Part shown: positions 47,434 through 56,689 of the stretch, one piece after another
Layout of the letters: each line of letters opens with the position of its first letter
Position numbering within the stretch: position 1 is the stretch's first letter
Origin: Metabacillus arenae
GTDB taxonomy: Bacteria > Bacillota > Bacilli > Bacillales > Bacillaceae
DNA length: 64,000 nucleotides
NCBI RefSeq assembly: GCF_014773385.1
Contig: NZ_JACXAI010000018.1
Location: forward strand, 62,001-126,000
Direction of reading: 5' to 3'
Notes under the pieces: generated by a model
Told to the model about the DNA's origin: nothing
Seen by the model: only the letters and a program-made list of their open reading frames with translations
The model's database searches: none
Position numbers and translations under genes: made by a program

Positions 47434-48675
47434 ATGAAAAAAACGGGTCAAATTGTATTAGTCATGATTTCAATTGTTTTTACGTCCATCCAAATATTGG
47501 TTTTTGATTCTCCTTTTCAAAAAGAATGGATTGACTTTATCATTGCAACTACAATCGCATGGATTGTTGGCTGGCAATACGATAAAGTTCAGTTTTATGG
47601 GAAGGAAAGAAAAGAGAGTGAAGAAAGCTATAAACAATTAATCGAGTCGTTGCCCGAGGCGGTCGTCATCCATCATCAGCATCAAATTTTATATGTTAAC
47701 AAGGCTGCAGTAGAAATGATGTGCGCTCAAGATAAAAATGATCTGATCAATTGTTCAGTTTATGAGTTTATCATTCCAGAATATAAAGAGCGCGCAGCAG
47801 AACGAATAAAGCAAGCCCAAAAAACAAAAAAGCCACTTATGAGCATTGAACATAAAATTAGACGGCTCGACGGAAAAATAATCTTTTTTGAAGTGTCTTC
47901 AATGAGGATTATGTATTCTGGTAAGGAAGCGACCTTAACCATTGGAAGAGATATAACAGACAGAAGAGAACAGACAGATCGTCTCCTGCAAAAGTCGGAT
48001 AAACTGGCTCTTGTAGGACAAATGGCGGCGGGAATTGCACATGAAATTAGAAATCCATTAACATCAATAAAAGGCTTTATTCAGTTATTTCGTGCGAATA
48101 TTAAAAAGGAAGAGTACTTTACTATTGTTTTAACAGAATTGGACAGGATTAATCTAATTGTGGAAGAATTTCTTGTGCTTGCAAAACCATCAGCTTCTGT
48201 TTTTAAGGAAAAAGATGTAAGAAGCTTGATTCATGATGTCGTTACACTCATAAACACCCAATCGATCATGACGAATGTTCAAATAATTGTTGATATTGAA
48301 CGAGACGTTCCCATGATATCATGTGAAGAGAATCAGCTTAAACAAGTTTTTATCAATATTTTAAAAAATGCAATTGAAGCGATGCCAAATGGTGGTGTCA
48401 TCGAGCTAAAGGTAAAGGCAGAAACGGGAAAAATCTCTATTTTTTTCATAGACCAAGGGTCAGGTATTCCGAAAGAGCGGATACCTAGTCTTGGAGAACC
48501 TTTCTACACCACTAAAGAAAAGGGAACAGGACTAGGATTAATGACTTGCTTCAAAATCGTTGAAAGTCACAATGGAGAGCTGAAAATATCAAGTGAATTA
48601 AACGTAGGAACCACAATTGAGATTGTATTGCCTACGATTAATCAGCCTTACTTAAACAACAAAGTTCATGCTTAG
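47434..48675 (+). CDS. PAS-domain sensor histidine kinase (sporulation kinase type), orphan
   Basis: A 413-residue membrane histidine kinase. Two hydrophobic helices at about 5-25 and 32-52 with almost no extracytoplasmic loop; a PAS domain (about 68-185; YKQLIESLPEAVVIHHQHQ, ISTGRDITDR-like IGRDITDRRE); the phosphoacceptor His in GIAHEIRNPLTSIKGFIQ near residue 208; and the ATP-binding domain (NILKNAIEAMP, FIDQGSGIP, GTGLGLMTC). This layout is that of KinB/KinC/KinD/KinE-like kinases of the sporulation phosphorelay. No response regulator is nearby, fitting an orphan kinase. ATG 47434 has AGAGGGA upstream. It separates trxB from yvcI. Confidence 0.88.
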   Translation: MKKTGQIVLVMISIVFTSIQILVFDSPFQKEWIDFIIATTIAWIVGWQYDKVQFYGKERKESEESYKQLIESLPEAVVIHHQHQILYVNKAAVEMMCAQDKNDLINCSVYEFIIPEYKERAAERIKQAQKTKKPLMSIEHKIRRLDGKIIFFEVSSMRIMYSGKEATLTIGRDITDRREQTDRLLQKSDKLALVGQMAAGIAHEIRNPLTSIKGFIQLFRANIKKEEYFTIVLTELDRINLIVEEFLVLAKPSASVFKEKDVRSLIHDVVTLINTQSIMTNVQIIVDIERDVPMISCEENQLKQVFINILKNAIEAMPNGGVIELKVKAETGKISIFFIDQGSGIPKERIPSLGEPFYTTKEKGTGLGLMTCFKIVESHNGELKISSELNVGTTIEIVLPTINQPYLNNKVHA

Positions 48676-48768
48676 TATCCAATAGCACCTTCTATTTGTG
48701 ACCCTTGTCCCTTAATAGTATAATAAAGTGAATACATATTGGACGTTACCAGAACGGGGTGAACATAA

Positions 48769-49227
48769 GTGCAAAGAGTCACAAACTGTTTATTAATAAA
48801 AGATGACCAAGCGTTATTACTCCAAAAGCCTAGGCGAGGCTGGTGGGTAGCTCCTGGCGGGAAGATGGAACAAGGCGAAACGATAAAGGAGTCTGTCATT
48901 CGGGAATATCGAGAGGAAACAGGCATATATTTGAAAAATCCAGAAATCAAAGGGGTTTTTACAATCCTGATTAGGGATGAGGATAAAATTATATCGGAAT
49001 GGATGATGTTTACGTTTTTTGCGTCTGAATTCACTGGTGAAAACGTGAATGAATCAGAGGAAGGGAAACTTAAATGGCACAATAAAGAAGACATTCAGAG
49101 CCTCCCTATGGCACCAGGTGATTATCATATTTTAGATTATATGCTAAAAGGGTCTGGGCTCATTTACGGAACATTTGTCTATACTCCCGAATTCGAGTTG
49201 CTCTCTTATCGACTTGATCCACAGTAA
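48769..49227 (+). CDS. yvcI: YvcI, Nudix hydrolase
   Basis: A 152-residue Nudix enzyme with the complete box (GGKMEQGETIKESVIREYREETGIY, 23-residue pattern; Gly near residue 30, catalytic Glu pair in REYREETG). Upstream are the WWVAPGG strand and QKPRRG loop of 8-oxo-dGTP-diphosphatase/MutT-like members. Substrate unknown, probably a nucleotide or capped RNA. It sits at the head of yvcI-rapZ-yvcK-whiA-crh as in B. subtilis. GTG 48769 follows GGGGTGAAC. The C-terminus (YRLDPQ) is typical. A 124-bp gap separates it from rapZ. Confidence 0.92.
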   Translation: MQRVTNCLLIKDDQALLLQKPRRGWWVAPGGKMEQGETIKESVIREYREETGIYLKNPEIKGVFTILIRDEDKIISEWMMFTFFASEFTGENVNESEEGKLKWHNKEDIQSLPMAPGDYHILDYMLKGSGLIYGTFVYTPEFELLSYRLDPQ

Positions 49228-49351
49228 AGTCTCTGTCTGTGGATAAACACTTTATCACATATTTTGAAAATCTAATAAAACATAAAGGAAGTTTCCTTCT
49301 TTTGTGTAATAATTTAATTAGAAGGAATCCACCTGAAAAGGGAGGTTAACA

Positions 49352-50239
49352 ATGAGTACAGAATCCATTCAAGATACACAAATGGTGATTATTACAGGGA
49401 TGTCTGGTGCAGGTAAAACGGTAGCCATTCAAAGTTTTGAAGATTTGGGCTACTTTTGTGTGGATAACTTGCCGCCTACACTTCTTCCTAAATTTTTGGA
49501 GCTCATGAAGGAATCAGGGTCAAAAATGAACAAGGTAGCACTAGTTATGGACCTGCGCGGCCGAGAGTTTTTCGACAGTCTTTTTCAAGCATTGGATGAT
49601 ATTTCTGAGAAGGCTTGGATCACACCGAGAATCTTATTTTTAGATGCTAAGGATTCTACACTCGTTACACGCTATAAAGAAACACGTCGGTCTCATCCCC
49701 TTGCTACAACAGGTTTGCCCCTCGAAGGGATCAAAATGGAACGCGAGTTGCTTGAGGAGTTAAAAGGCAGGGCGCAGTTAATTTATGATACGTCAGAACT
49801 AAAACCACGAGAATTGCGTGACAAAATTTTAAAGCACTTTGCCACAAATGAAGAGCACACTTTCAGTGTAAATGTAGTCTCCTTTGGTTTTAAATACGGC
49901 TTACCAATTGATGCTGACCTTGTCTATGATGTGCGTTTCTTACCAAATCCTCATTATATTGATTATATGCGTCCGCAAACAGGGTTAGATGAAGAGGTTT
50001 CATCGTATGTTCTCAAATGGAATGAAACACAGAAATTTTTAGAGAAAGTAACAGATTTACTGGCTTTCATGCTTCCTTATTATAAACGGGAAGGAAAGAG
50101 TCAGCTTGTTATTGCGATCGGATGTACAGGAGGTCAGCATCGTTCCGTTACACTTGCTGAATACATTGCCAAGCATTTTACAAAAGACTATAATACACAT
50201 GTTTCCCACCGGGATATTGAAAGGCGGAGCAGGAAATAG
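49352..50239 (+). CDS. rapZ: RapZ (YvcJ) nucleotide-binding protein
   Basis: A 295-residue P-loop protein: Walker A GMSGAGKT near residues 14-21, FVDNLPP-like [18 protein letters not shown], and the C-terminal [20 protein letters not shown], the conserved basic phosphate-binding region. In E. coli RapZ is an RNase adaptor for small RNAs; in B. subtilis YvcJ affects competence and binds nucleotides. It is co-directional with yvcK just 2 bp downstream. RBS GGGAGG lies 8 bases before the ATG. Length is typical. Confidence 0.96.
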   Translation: MSTESIQDTQMVIITGMSGAGKTVAIQSFEDLGYFCVDNLPPTLLPKFLELMKESGSKMNKVALVMDLRGREFFDSLFQALDDISEKAWITPRILFLDAKDSTLVTRYKETRRSHPLATTGLPLEGIKMERELLEELKGRAQLIYDTSELKPRELRDKILKHFATNEEHTFSVNVVSFGFKYGLPIDADLVYDVRFLPNPHYIDYMRPQTGLDEEVSSYVLKWNETQKFLEKVTDLLAFMLPYYKREGKSQLVIAIGCTGGQHRSVTLAEYIAKHFTKDYNTHVSHRDIERRSRK

Positions 50240-50241
50240 CT

Positions 50242-51210
50242 GTGGTGAGCAGTTCTCAACCTAAAGTAGTCATTATTGGCGGCGGAACAGGACTTTCGGT
50301 ATTATTAAGAGGTTTAAAGCATTATCCTCTTGATATTACTGCAATTGTTACCGTTGCTGATGATGGGGGAAGCTCCGGCAGGCTTCGGAACGAATTGAAA
50401 ATCCCTCCTCCTGGAGATATTCGCAATGTATTAGCAGCTCTTTCGGATGTAGAACCATTAGTAGAAGAATTATTCCAACACCGTTTTAACAAAGGAAATA
50501 GTTTAACAGGTCATTCGTTAGGTAATCTAATATTAGCTGCGATGACAAATATTACTGGTGATTTTGTCCATGCTATTACTGAGATGAGTAAAGTATTAAA
50601 TGTAAGAGGCAAAGTATTGCCTGCTGCTAATAGAAGTGTTGTTTTGCATGCCGAAATGGAAGACGGGACGGTTGTTTCAGGTGAATCGAAAATTCCTTAT
50701 TCAGGAAAACGGATTAAGCGGGTTTTTCTTTCTCCAAAAAAAATTGAGCCTCTTCCTGAAGCAATCGAAGTCATCCAGCAGGCTGACTTAATAATAATTG
50801 GACCTGGAAGCCTTTATACGAGCATTCTGCCGAATTTGTTAGTCCCTAAAATAGGGGAAGAGGTTTGCAGGTCAAGGGCAAAGAAAGTATATATTTGTAA
50901 TGTCATGACTCAGGCTGGAGAAACGTTGAATTACTCAGCCAGTGATCATGTCAAGGCTTTAAATAATCACATGAATTGTTTATTTATTGACACGATTCTT
51001 GTGAATCATGAAGAAATTCCAGATTATATAAAATCGTTGTACGCTGAAGAGCTTGCAAAACCGGTTCACTATGATGTCGAGGAACTAGATGCCCTTGGCC
51101 TTGAAGTAATCTCTGATGAGATCATTTCATATGAGAACGATGTCATCCGCCATGATACGGCGAAAGTGGCTAAGCTTCTCTATCAACTTCTGAACCAGAA
51201 GAAAGAGTAG
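50242..51210 (+). CDS. yvcK: YvcK, gluconeogenesis-type morphogenetic factor (CofD-like fold)
   Basis: A 322-residue UDP-sugar binding protein. N-terminal [16 protein letters not shown] near residue 12 and [14 protein letters not shown], then [13 protein letters not shown], and the central NLILAAM-type and [16 protein letters not shown] motifs of the family. B. subtilis YvcK (also MgfK) is needed for growth on gluconeogenic carbon and for normal cell shape, and is linked to UDP-GlcNAc sensing. The start is GTG 50242 (GTG 50245 also possible) with GCGGAGCAGG upstream. It is followed by whiA after 19 bp. The pairing of carbon control and wall-precursor genes here is conserved in Bacillus. Confidence 0.95.
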   Translation: MVSSSQPKVVIIGGGTGLSVLLRGLKHYPLDITAIVTVADDGGSSGRLRNELKIPPPGDIRNVLAALSDVEPLVEELFQHRFNKGNSLTGHSLGNLILAAMTNITGDFVHAITEMSKVLNVRGKVLPAANRSVVLHAEMEDGTVVSGESKIPYSGKRIKRVFLSPKKIEPLPEAIEVIQQADLIIIGPGSLYTSILPNLLVPKIGEEVCRSRAKKVYICNVMTQAGETLNYSASDHVKALNNHMNCLFIDTILVNHEEIPDYIKSLYAEELAKPVHYDVEELDALGLEVISDEIISYENDVIRHDTAKVAKLLYQLLNQKKE

Positions 51211-51229
51211 ATATAAAGGGGGTGCAGAA

Positions 51230-52180
51230 ATGTCTTTTGCTTCGGAGACAAAAAAAGAGCTCACCACGATTGAATTAAAACCTTGTTGTTTAAAAGCGGA
51301 ATTGTCTGCACTCATCCGCATGAATGGCTCCTTATCTTTTTCTAATCGTAAACTTGTCTTGGATATTCAAACTGAAAACGCTGCTATTGCCCGCAGAATT
51401 TATACGCTGTTAAAAAAGCAATATGATGTATCAGTAGAGCTTTTAGTTAGAAAAAAAATGCGTCTAAAGAAAAATAACGTGTATATCGTTCGTCTAGTTG
51501 AAAAATCAAAAGAAATCCTAGAAGACTTAAAAATTCTTGGTGAGAACTTTACGTTTGTTAGAGAGATTTCGAAGGACTTAATCAAAAAGAAATGCTGCCG
51601 CCGATCCTATATGAGAGGGGCCTTTCTGGCAGGCGGGTCTGTCAACAACCCAGAAACATCTTCCTACCATTTAGAAATCTTCTCTCTTTATAAAGAGCAT
51701 AATGATTCTCTAAGTGAGCTGCTGAACACTTTCCAGTTAAACAGCAAGACGCTTGAAAGGAAAAAGGGGTTTATCACGTATTTAAAAGAAGCAGAAAAAA
51801 TAGCTGAATTCCTAAATATTATTGGTGCACATCAATCCTTGCTCAGATTTGAAGACGTGCGAATTGTCCGGGATATGAGAAACTCTGTGAACCGTTTAGT
51901 AAACTGTGAAACGGCTAATTTAAATAAAACGATTGGTGCCGCCCTTCGCCAAGTCGAAAACATTCGGTACATAGACGGCAAAATTGGATTAGACGTGCTG
52001 CCGGATAAGTTAAAAGAAATCGCAAGACTCCGCGTTGAGTATCAGGATATAACCTTAAAAGAATTAGGAGAAATGGTCTCCACCGGCACAATCAGTAAAT
52101 CAGGAATTAATCATCGTCTGCGTAAGCTGGACGAAATCGCTGAAAAACTAAGATCAGGACAACAAGTATCATTAAAATAA
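51230..52180 (+). CDS. whiA: WhiA sporulation/division regulator
   Basis: A 316-residue DNA-binding protein with a LAGLIDADG-like N-terminal domain ([17 protein letters not shown] near residue 128; [12 protein letters not shown]) and a C-terminal helix-turn-helix ([20 protein letters not shown] near 275). The endonuclease catalytic acids are absent, as in all WhiA. It links division, growth and chromosome segregation in Bacillus and sporulation in actinomycetes. RBS AAGGGGGTG before the ATG. Between yvcK and crh, the conserved order. Confidence 0.96.
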   Translation: MSFASETKKELTTIELKPCCLKAELSALIRMNGSLSFSNRKLVLDIQTENAAIARRIYTLLKKQYDVSVELLVRKKMRLKKNNVYIVRLVEKSKEILEDLKILGENFTFVREISKDLIKKKCCRRSYMRGAFLAGGSVNNPETSSYHLEIFSLYKEHNDSLSELLNTFQLNSKTLERKKGFITYLKEAEKIAEFLNIIGAHQSLLRFEDVRIVRDMRNSVNRLVNCETANLNKTIGAALRQVENIRYIDGKIGLDVLPDKLKEIARLRVEYQDITLKELGEMVSTGTISKSGINHRLRKLDEIAEKLRSGQQVSLK

Positions 52181-52212
52181 TTTCATACACTTACAAGAAA
52201 AGAGGAGAAAAG

Positions 52213-52470
52213 ATGGTCGAACAAAAAGTTGAAGTACTGTTAAAAACTGGTTTGCAAGCACGCCCTGCCGCTTTGTTTGTACAAGAAGCCAACCGGTTTT
52301 CATCTGACATTTTTTTAGAAAAGGATGGAAAAAAGGTAAACGCAAAAAGCATCATGGGCTTAATGAGCATAGCTGTTGGATCAGGCAGTGAAATTACACT
52401 CATAACCGACGGTCCTGACGAAAATGAAGCCTTAAAAGCGCTAGTGGCATATGTTCAGCAGGAAGCATAA
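52213..52470 (+). CDS. crh: Crh, catabolite-repression HPr-like protein
   Basis: An 85-residue HPr paralogue. Position 15 is Gln (GLQARPA) instead of the PTS histidine, so it cannot pass phosphate in sugar uptake; Ser46 (AKSIMGLMS) is present for phosphorylation by HprK. Phospho-Crh acts as a CcpA cofactor and so links to hprK (26551) and the cre sites in this window; it also contacts YvcJ/YvcK-region functions in B. subtilis. RBS AGAGGAG lies 6 bases before the ATG. Last gene of the yvcI-crh run; a strong terminator follows. Confidence 0.97.
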   Translation: MVEQKVEVLLKTGLQARPAALFVQEANRFSSDIFLEKDGKKVNAKSIMGLMSIAVGSGSEITLITDGPDENEALKALVAYVQQEA

Positions 52471-52477
52471 AAATACA

Positions 52478-52516
52478 AAGCACCAAGCATTTAGTCCTGA
52501 AATGCTTGGTGCTTTT
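52478..52516 (+). terminator. Terminator of crh
   Basis: AAAGCACCAAGCATTT pairs with AAATGCTTGGTGCTTT, a perfect 16-bp stem with a 7-base loop, followed by T. Confidence 0.9.
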
Positions 52517-52518
52517 CA

Positions 52519-52637
52519 TACTCCAGGCGCCATCGGCCATTAGGTCATAAGCCAATCTGTCAAGAATGTTAAAGAACAATCTTCATGCCGGCTCGCCTTG
52601 TGCTTGTCGCCGAAGGCCTTGCGCTCTGGGCTTTTTG
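52519..52637. repeat. Dispersed hairpin repeat, copy G
   Basis: CTCCAGGCGCCATCGG, AGGTCATAAGCC, stem AAGAATGTT / AACAATCTT with AAAG loop (52561-52582, one mismatch), TGCTTGTCGCCGAAGGCC and GCTCTGGGCTTTTT. Lies directly behind the crh terminator. No gene between 52471 and 52837 apart from the murP promoter. Confidence 0.72.
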
Positions 52638-52756
52638 GTTCTAGGCCTTGCGTTTTCGTTGTTTTTAATCTCCCCCATTTCAAGGACTCATCCCAGCCAA
52701 GTCGTCAGCAGCTTTTTCCAAAAAAACAAGCATAATTATAGATAGCGAGGAATATG

Positions 52757-52791
52757 TTGTATAGACAACTATACTGTCAAATGGTATAGTT
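52757..52791 (+). promoter_or_regulatory. murP promoter with overlapping palindromic operators
   Basis: Promoter TAGACA (52762-52767), 17 bases, TATAGT (52785-52790). TTGTATAGACAA (52757-52768) matches 9 of 12 positions of the NagR-type core TGGTCTAGACCA. AACTATAC (52767-52774) is exactly inverted as GTATAGTT (52784-52791). The regulator encoded at 54888 is the likely ligand. Confidence 0.6.
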
Positions 52792-52793
52792 TT

Positions 52794-52807
52794 TGGAAGC
52801 GTTTTCA
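52794..52807 (+). promoter_or_regulatory. cre site of murP
   Basis: TGGAAGCGTTTTCA, full match to the fixed cre positions, starting 4 bp past the -10 box. Confidence 0.75.
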
Positions 52808-52837
52808 TAAAATGATGACCATAGGGAGGGAGACGAA

Positions 52838-54220
52838 ATGAGCAATGAACAGAGATTGGCTCATGAAATTCTCGAAAAGCTTGGGGGAAAAGAAAATATT
52901 TACGGCTTAGCCCATTGTATGACCAGATTAAGAATAACACCAATTAACTCCGCTAATGTTAATCTGGCAGAATTGAAGCAAATTGATGGGGTCATGGGGG
53001 TAGTAGAGGAAGAAACACTTCAAATCATCTTAGGACCCGGAATAGTGACAAAAGTAGCGAATGAAATGGAAAATCTGACAGGAGTTTTGGCAAAGTCATT
53101 GGATGTGCAGGAAGAAGATGAGTTGAATCCTTTAGAACAGTTAGCACAGCGAACAAAGTCTGACCTGAAACAGAAGAATGCTACACCATTTAAATTATTT
53201 TTAAGAAAAATTGCTAGTATTTTTATCCCGCTGATCCCAGCAATCGTTGCTTCAGGGTTAATTGCGGGAATTACTAATATCATCATCCGATCAGGAGCTA
53301 ACCCTGAAGCGACCTTTGTTCAGATTTTGGATCTAATTGGCTGGGGATTATTCGGCTACTTAGCTGTATTTGTAGGGATTAACACGGCAAAAGAATTTGG
53401 CGGATCCCCTGCACTTGGCGGGGCTGCTGGTATTATTCTAATTAACCCTGGACTTGCTAATATTGAATTGTTCGGAGAAGCATTAGTTCCCGGCCGCGGC
53501 GGTTTAGTCGGAGTTATGCTTGCAGGTGTGTTTATTGCCTGGTTAGAGAAACGCATTCGAAAAGTTGTTCCTTCCTCTGTTGATATTATTATTACTCCTA
53601 CTTTATCTTTATTAATCACTGGATTTGCGACTCTCTTAATCTTGCAGCCAGTAGGCGGATTTATTTCAGATCTGATCACAAAAGGGCTGCTTGGAGTCCT
53701 CGATATAGGCGGGGTTTTAGCAGGCTTGGTGCTTGCCGGAACCTTCCTGCCGTTAGTTGTTACAGGTTTACACCAAGGGTTGACACCTGTTCATATGGAG
53801 TTAATTAATTCAATCGGCGATGATCCGCTGCTCCCAATCCTTGCTATGGGTGGTGCCGGTCAGGTTGGTGCAGCTTTCGCCATTTACTTAAAAACTAAAA
53901 ATCAAAAGCTGCGAAAGGTTATTAAAGGCGGATTGCCAGTTGGAATTTTGGGAATCGGGGAGCCGTTGATCTTCGGGGTAACTCTCCCGCTAGGAAGACC
54001 GTTCCTTACTGCATGTCTTGGAGCTGCTGTAGGCGGTGCCTTTCAAGCGTTCTTTAAAATTGCTACGATTGCAATTGGTGTCTCTGGTATTCCGCTTGTA
54101 TTCTTAGTCCATACCCATCAAATTGTGCTTTATTTATTAGGACTGCTCATTGCATACATTTTTGGTTTTATCTTTACGTATTCTTTTGGGTTTAAAGAGG
54201 ACATGGCAAAAGATATATAA
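52838..54220 (+). CDS. murP: PTS N-acetylmuramic acid-type permease, IIBC
   Basis: A 460-residue PTS permease without a IIA domain. IIB domain at residues 1-85 with phosphocysteine C27 in AHCMTRLRI and ILGPGIVTKVA; IIC domain from about residue 120 with about ten helices and the family motifs GLHQGLTPVHMELINSI, GGAGQVGAAFAIYL and GIGEPLIFGVTLPLGRPF. This IIBC form with NCMTRLR-like start is that of MurP, which imports MurNAc as the 6-phosphate from peptidoglycan recycling. It needs a IIA from elsewhere (usually IIA-Glc type). The decayed murQ just downstream supports the assignment. ATG follows AGGGAGG. Could also import a related glucoside. Confidence 0.82.
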   Translation: MSNEQRLAHEILEKLGGKENIYGLAHCMTRLRITPINSANVNLAELKQIDGVMGVVEEETLQIILGPGIVTKVANEMENLTGVLAKSLDVQEEDELNPLEQLAQRTKSDLKQKNATPFKLFLRKIASIFIPLIPAIVASGLIAGITNIIIRSGANPEATFVQILDLIGWGLFGYLAVFVGINTAKEFGGSPALGGAAGIILINPGLANIELFGEALVPGRGGLVGVMLAGVFIAWLEKRIRKVVPSSVDIIITPTLSLLITGFATLLILQPVGGFISDLITKGLLGVLDIGGVLAGLVLAGTFLPLVVTGLHQGLTPVHMELINSIGDDPLLPILAMGGAGQVGAAFAIYLKTKNQKLRKVIKGGLPVGILGIGEPLIFGVTLPLGRPFLTACLGAAVGGAFQAFFKIATIAIGVSGIPLVFLVHTHQIVLYLLGLLIAYIFGFIFTYSFGFKEDMAKDI

Positions 54221-54264
54221 GGTATTTTGTAAGTTAGACTTTTTTCTAAGAGGTTGATTTGCTA

Positions 54265-54298
54265 TAGAGGCAATCGGATTATGAGCGATTGCCTCTAT
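54265..54298 (+). terminator. Hairpin after murP
   Basis: AGAGGCAATCG (54266-54276) pairs perfectly with CGATTGCCTCT (54286-54296). Only a weak T run (ATTCT) follows, so it may be a stability hairpin rather than a full terminator. Confidence 0.6.
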
Positions 54299-54496
54299 TC
54301 TCCATATTAGTGCATTTACCTTGGAAGGTACTTTAAGTTATTTTGTTCTTTAGCAGAAAAGCAGCCTAAGGGAGGGTATCAAGGATGCCTCCTCCAGCTA
54401 TAAGGAAAGGATTACGGCAAGTGACAAAGATCAATCTACCTCCTGATGAAGAGTAAATGATTGCATAGGTGCAGCTCAAAAATTCCTATTAAAAAG

Positions 54497-54751
54497 GAGT
54501 TCATATTAATAAATATACATAAGCAATATTGAGCAAAGAAATGAAAAGCTGAAGCTTCGGACTGTTGGTATTGTCGTTGCTGCAACTGGAGTCCCAAAGG
54601 AAGAAGCAAAAAAAAGCACTTGAAGAGAAAATCATCATACAAAAGCGGCGATATTAAACTACAATCAGGCTCGAAAGGCGAACAGGTTAAGAATTTGCTT
54701 CAAAAATATAATGGTCATTTAAATTTGGCTTTTCAAAAATCAAAAAGGTAG
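54497..54751 (+). pseudogene. murQ: Remnant of murQ (MurNAc-6-phosphate etherase), C-terminal part
   Basis: Three frames together spell a MurQ C-terminus: NEKLKLRTVGIVVAATGVPK plus EEAKK (frame 1, about 54540-54618), a frameshift in the A run near 54610 leading to ALEEK, then KAAILNY and, after another shift, GSKGEQVKNLLQKYNGHLNL ending in a stop at 54749-54751. The order matches the MurQ tail (RIV..ATG...EEA..AL, KTAI, NGH). No intact N-terminal part is visible upstream, where the sequence to 54300 holds only stops. MurQ cleaves the lactyl ether of MurNAc-6-P, the product of MurP, so this copy cannot act. Length in the family is about 300 residues; fewer than 75 remain. Confidence 0.72.
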
Positions 54752-54887
54752 CATATTTAACAATTATATTGAAGAAATAATAGACTATGGTCTCATTTAT
54801 TTTCACAAAGGGGAAACATTGTAGTAAAATTTAATCAAACAGTTACAGATTGCACTAGATACGGGTGAATAGAAAGGATTTTCTGAA

Positions 54888-55628
54888 ATGATTATTGATA
54901 AAAACTCGCCTATCCCGATTTATCATCAAATAGAAGAGCAAATTAAAGCAAAAATTGAAAATGGCTTTTTACTTCCGGACGACGCGATTCCATCGGAACG
55001 AGAATATGCTGAAAAATTTGGCGTCAGCAGAATGACTGTCAGACAAGCACTTAATAATCTCGTGAATGATGGGTTTTTAGTTCGCCAAAAAGGGAGAGGC
55101 ACCTTTGTCAGCAAAAAGAAAGTTGAACAAAAGCTCCAAGGGTTAACCAGCTTTACAGAAGATATGCAGGAGAGAGGAATGAAACCAAGTAATAAACTGG
55201 TTCATTTTGAAATCATTCCTGCGATTGAAAGCGTTGCAAGTCAATTGGATGTACCGGTCCATACCCCTGTTTATGAAGTAAAACGAGTTCGACTAGCAGA
55301 CGATATCCCGATGGCACTAGAAACGACTTACTTGCCGGCCAACCTGATAAAAGGGTTAACAGATGAGATCATCAATCGATCTCTCTATCAATACATAGAA
55401 GGCCATTTGAAGCTGGAAATAGATCAAGCAACACAGCAGCTTGAAGCCTCTACCGCAAGAGAATCAGAATCAAAACTGCTGGAAGTTGAGAAAGGAGCAC
55501 CAATTCTTCTTATCCTCAGAACATCCTTCTTGAAGGATGGCACTCCGTACGAATTCGTACGGTCGGCTTATAGAGGGGATCGCTATAAATTTATCCACCA
55601 AATGAGTCGAAATTCAAACCAATCTTGA
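54888..55628 (+). CDS. nagR: GntR/HutC-family regulator (NagR/YvoA-like)
   Basis: A 246-residue regulator. Winged helix at residues 8-75 (PIPIYHQIEEQIKAKIENG, SEREYAEKFGVSRMTVRQAL, RQKGRGTFVSKKK), then the UTRA effector domain (about 90-235; LQGLTSFTEDMQERGM, RVRLADDIPMALETTYLP, ILLILRTSFLKDGTPYEFV). It is close to B. subtilis NagR (YvoA), which senses GlcN-6-P or GlcNAc-6-P and represses aminosugar genes. Here it stands without nagA/nagB and near murP, so MurNAc/GlcNAc recycling is its likely target. The ATG has AGAAAGGA about 8 bases upstream. nagR in B. subtilis lies by hprK, so this copy has moved or differs. Confidence 0.83.
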   Translation: MIIDKNSPIPIYHQIEEQIKAKIENGFLLPDDAIPSEREYAEKFGVSRMTVRQALNNLVNDGFLVRQKGRGTFVSKKKVEQKLQGLTSFTEDMQERGMKPSNKLVHFEIIPAIESVASQLDVPVHTPVYEVKRVRLADDIPMALETTYLPANLIKGLTDEIINRSLYQYIEGHLKLEIDQATQQLEASTARESESKLLEVEKGAPILLILRTSFLKDGTPYEFVRSAYRGDRYKFIHQMSRNSNQS

Positions 55629-55708
55629 GCTAGTAGGTATGTATTAGGAGCAGAATAGTTAGGAATTGGATGTTTACAGGTTTAAAAATTTTAATTTCAA
55701 TAAAAATG

Positions 55709-55746
55709 GAAAAAGCCGATGCTACCTAATGTAACATCGGCTTTAC
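55709..55746 (-). terminator. Terminator of clpP
   Basis: AAAGCCGATG and CATCGGCTTT pair around a 13-base loop; the T run lies on the minus strand (GCTTTTTCC), so it serves clpP. It may also stop nagR transcripts. Confidence 0.8.
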
Positions 55747-55754
55747 CGTTTGGG

Positions 55755-56354
55755 TTATTCCTTATCTTCAGCAGGTTTTCGAGTAACAACTTTATCAATA
55801 AGACCGTAATCTAACGCACGCTCAGCTGTCATAAAGTTATCACGATCCGTATCTCTTTGAATCACTTCAAGCGGCTGTCCTGTACGTTCTGATAAAATTT
55901 GGTTCAATTTATCACGAAGGAACAAAATACGTTTTGCTGCAATATCAATATCTGTCGCTTGACCTTGAGCTCCACCAAGAGGTTGGTGAATCATAACTTC
56001 ACTGTTTGGAAGAGCAAATCGTTTGCCTTTTTCACCTGCTGCAAGTAAGAAAGCACCCATGGATGCAGCCATCCCTGTGCAAATAGTTGATACATCAGAC
56101 TTAATAAATTGCATTGTATCATAAATCGCCATACCAGCCGTGATTGAACCGCCGGGACTGTTAATGTATAAAGAAATATCTTTTTCAGGGTCTTCCGCAT
56201 CCAAGAATAAAAGCTGTGCTACAATAGAGTTTGCAACATTGTCATCAATGGCACTGCCTAACATAATAATACGGTCTTTTAACAAACGAGAGTAAATATC
56301 ATATGCGCGCTCTCCTCGGTTTGTTTGCTCAATAACTGTAGGAATTAAATTCAT
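55755..56354 (-). CDS. clpP: ATP-dependent Clp protease proteolytic subunit
   Basis: A 199-residue serine peptidase that forms a 14-subunit barrel and works with ClpX, ClpC or ClpE in stress and development. Catalytic triad: Ser in [16 protein letters not shown] near residue 98, His in MIHQPLGG near residue 123, Asp near residue 172 in [12 protein letters not shown]-terminal [19 protein letters not shown] and the axial LLKDRIIML are complete. On the minus strand AGGAGG lies 6 bases before the ATG. CtsR box and promoter lie upstream at 56409-56438. Confidence 0.97.
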   Translation of the reverse strand: MNLIPTVIEQTNRGERAYDIYSRLLKDRIIMLGSAIDDNVANSIVAQLLFLDAEDPEKDISLYINSPGGSITAGMAIYDTMQFIKSDVSTICTGMAASMGAFLLAAGEKGKRFALPNSEVMIHQPLGGAQGQATDIDIAAKRILFLRDKLNQILSERTGQPLEVIQRDTDRDNFMTAERALDYGLIDKVVTRKPAEDKE

Positions 56355-56408
56355 CTTACATCCTCCTTTGTTTCTTTGCTTAAAAGAATTGAAATCTTAT
56401 GTACTCTC

Positions 56409-56438
56409 ATCATACAACTATGGTCAATAAAGGTCAAA
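56409..56438 (-). promoter_or_regulatory. clpP promoter with CtsR operator
   Basis: On the minus strand TTGACC (56432-56437), 17 bases, TATGAT (56409-56414). On the plus strand GGTCAAT-AAA-GGTCAAA (56422-56438) is the CtsR tandem heptamer with one mismatch; it covers the -35 and spacer, so CtsR bound here would stop clpP expression until heat stress. Confidence 0.85.
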
Positions 56439-56689
56439 CAAAACGCCTCTTATATTCTACGTACAATTAACAGTATACATGAATCATGTTACCCAAATGC
56501 TTTAAATCTCAAACTAGAGAGGGTTTGGCGATAAAATTTTGTGTAAAACGGCTCATCATAGAAAAGGTATCATCAATAAATGAACGTAGGCGTCAACAAA
56601 GTCACTTATAAATAATAAATTCGAAGATAAGGACAATAAATCCTTTAAATAAGAAAAATAAAATTGAAAAAGTACGTCCATTGGCCATT

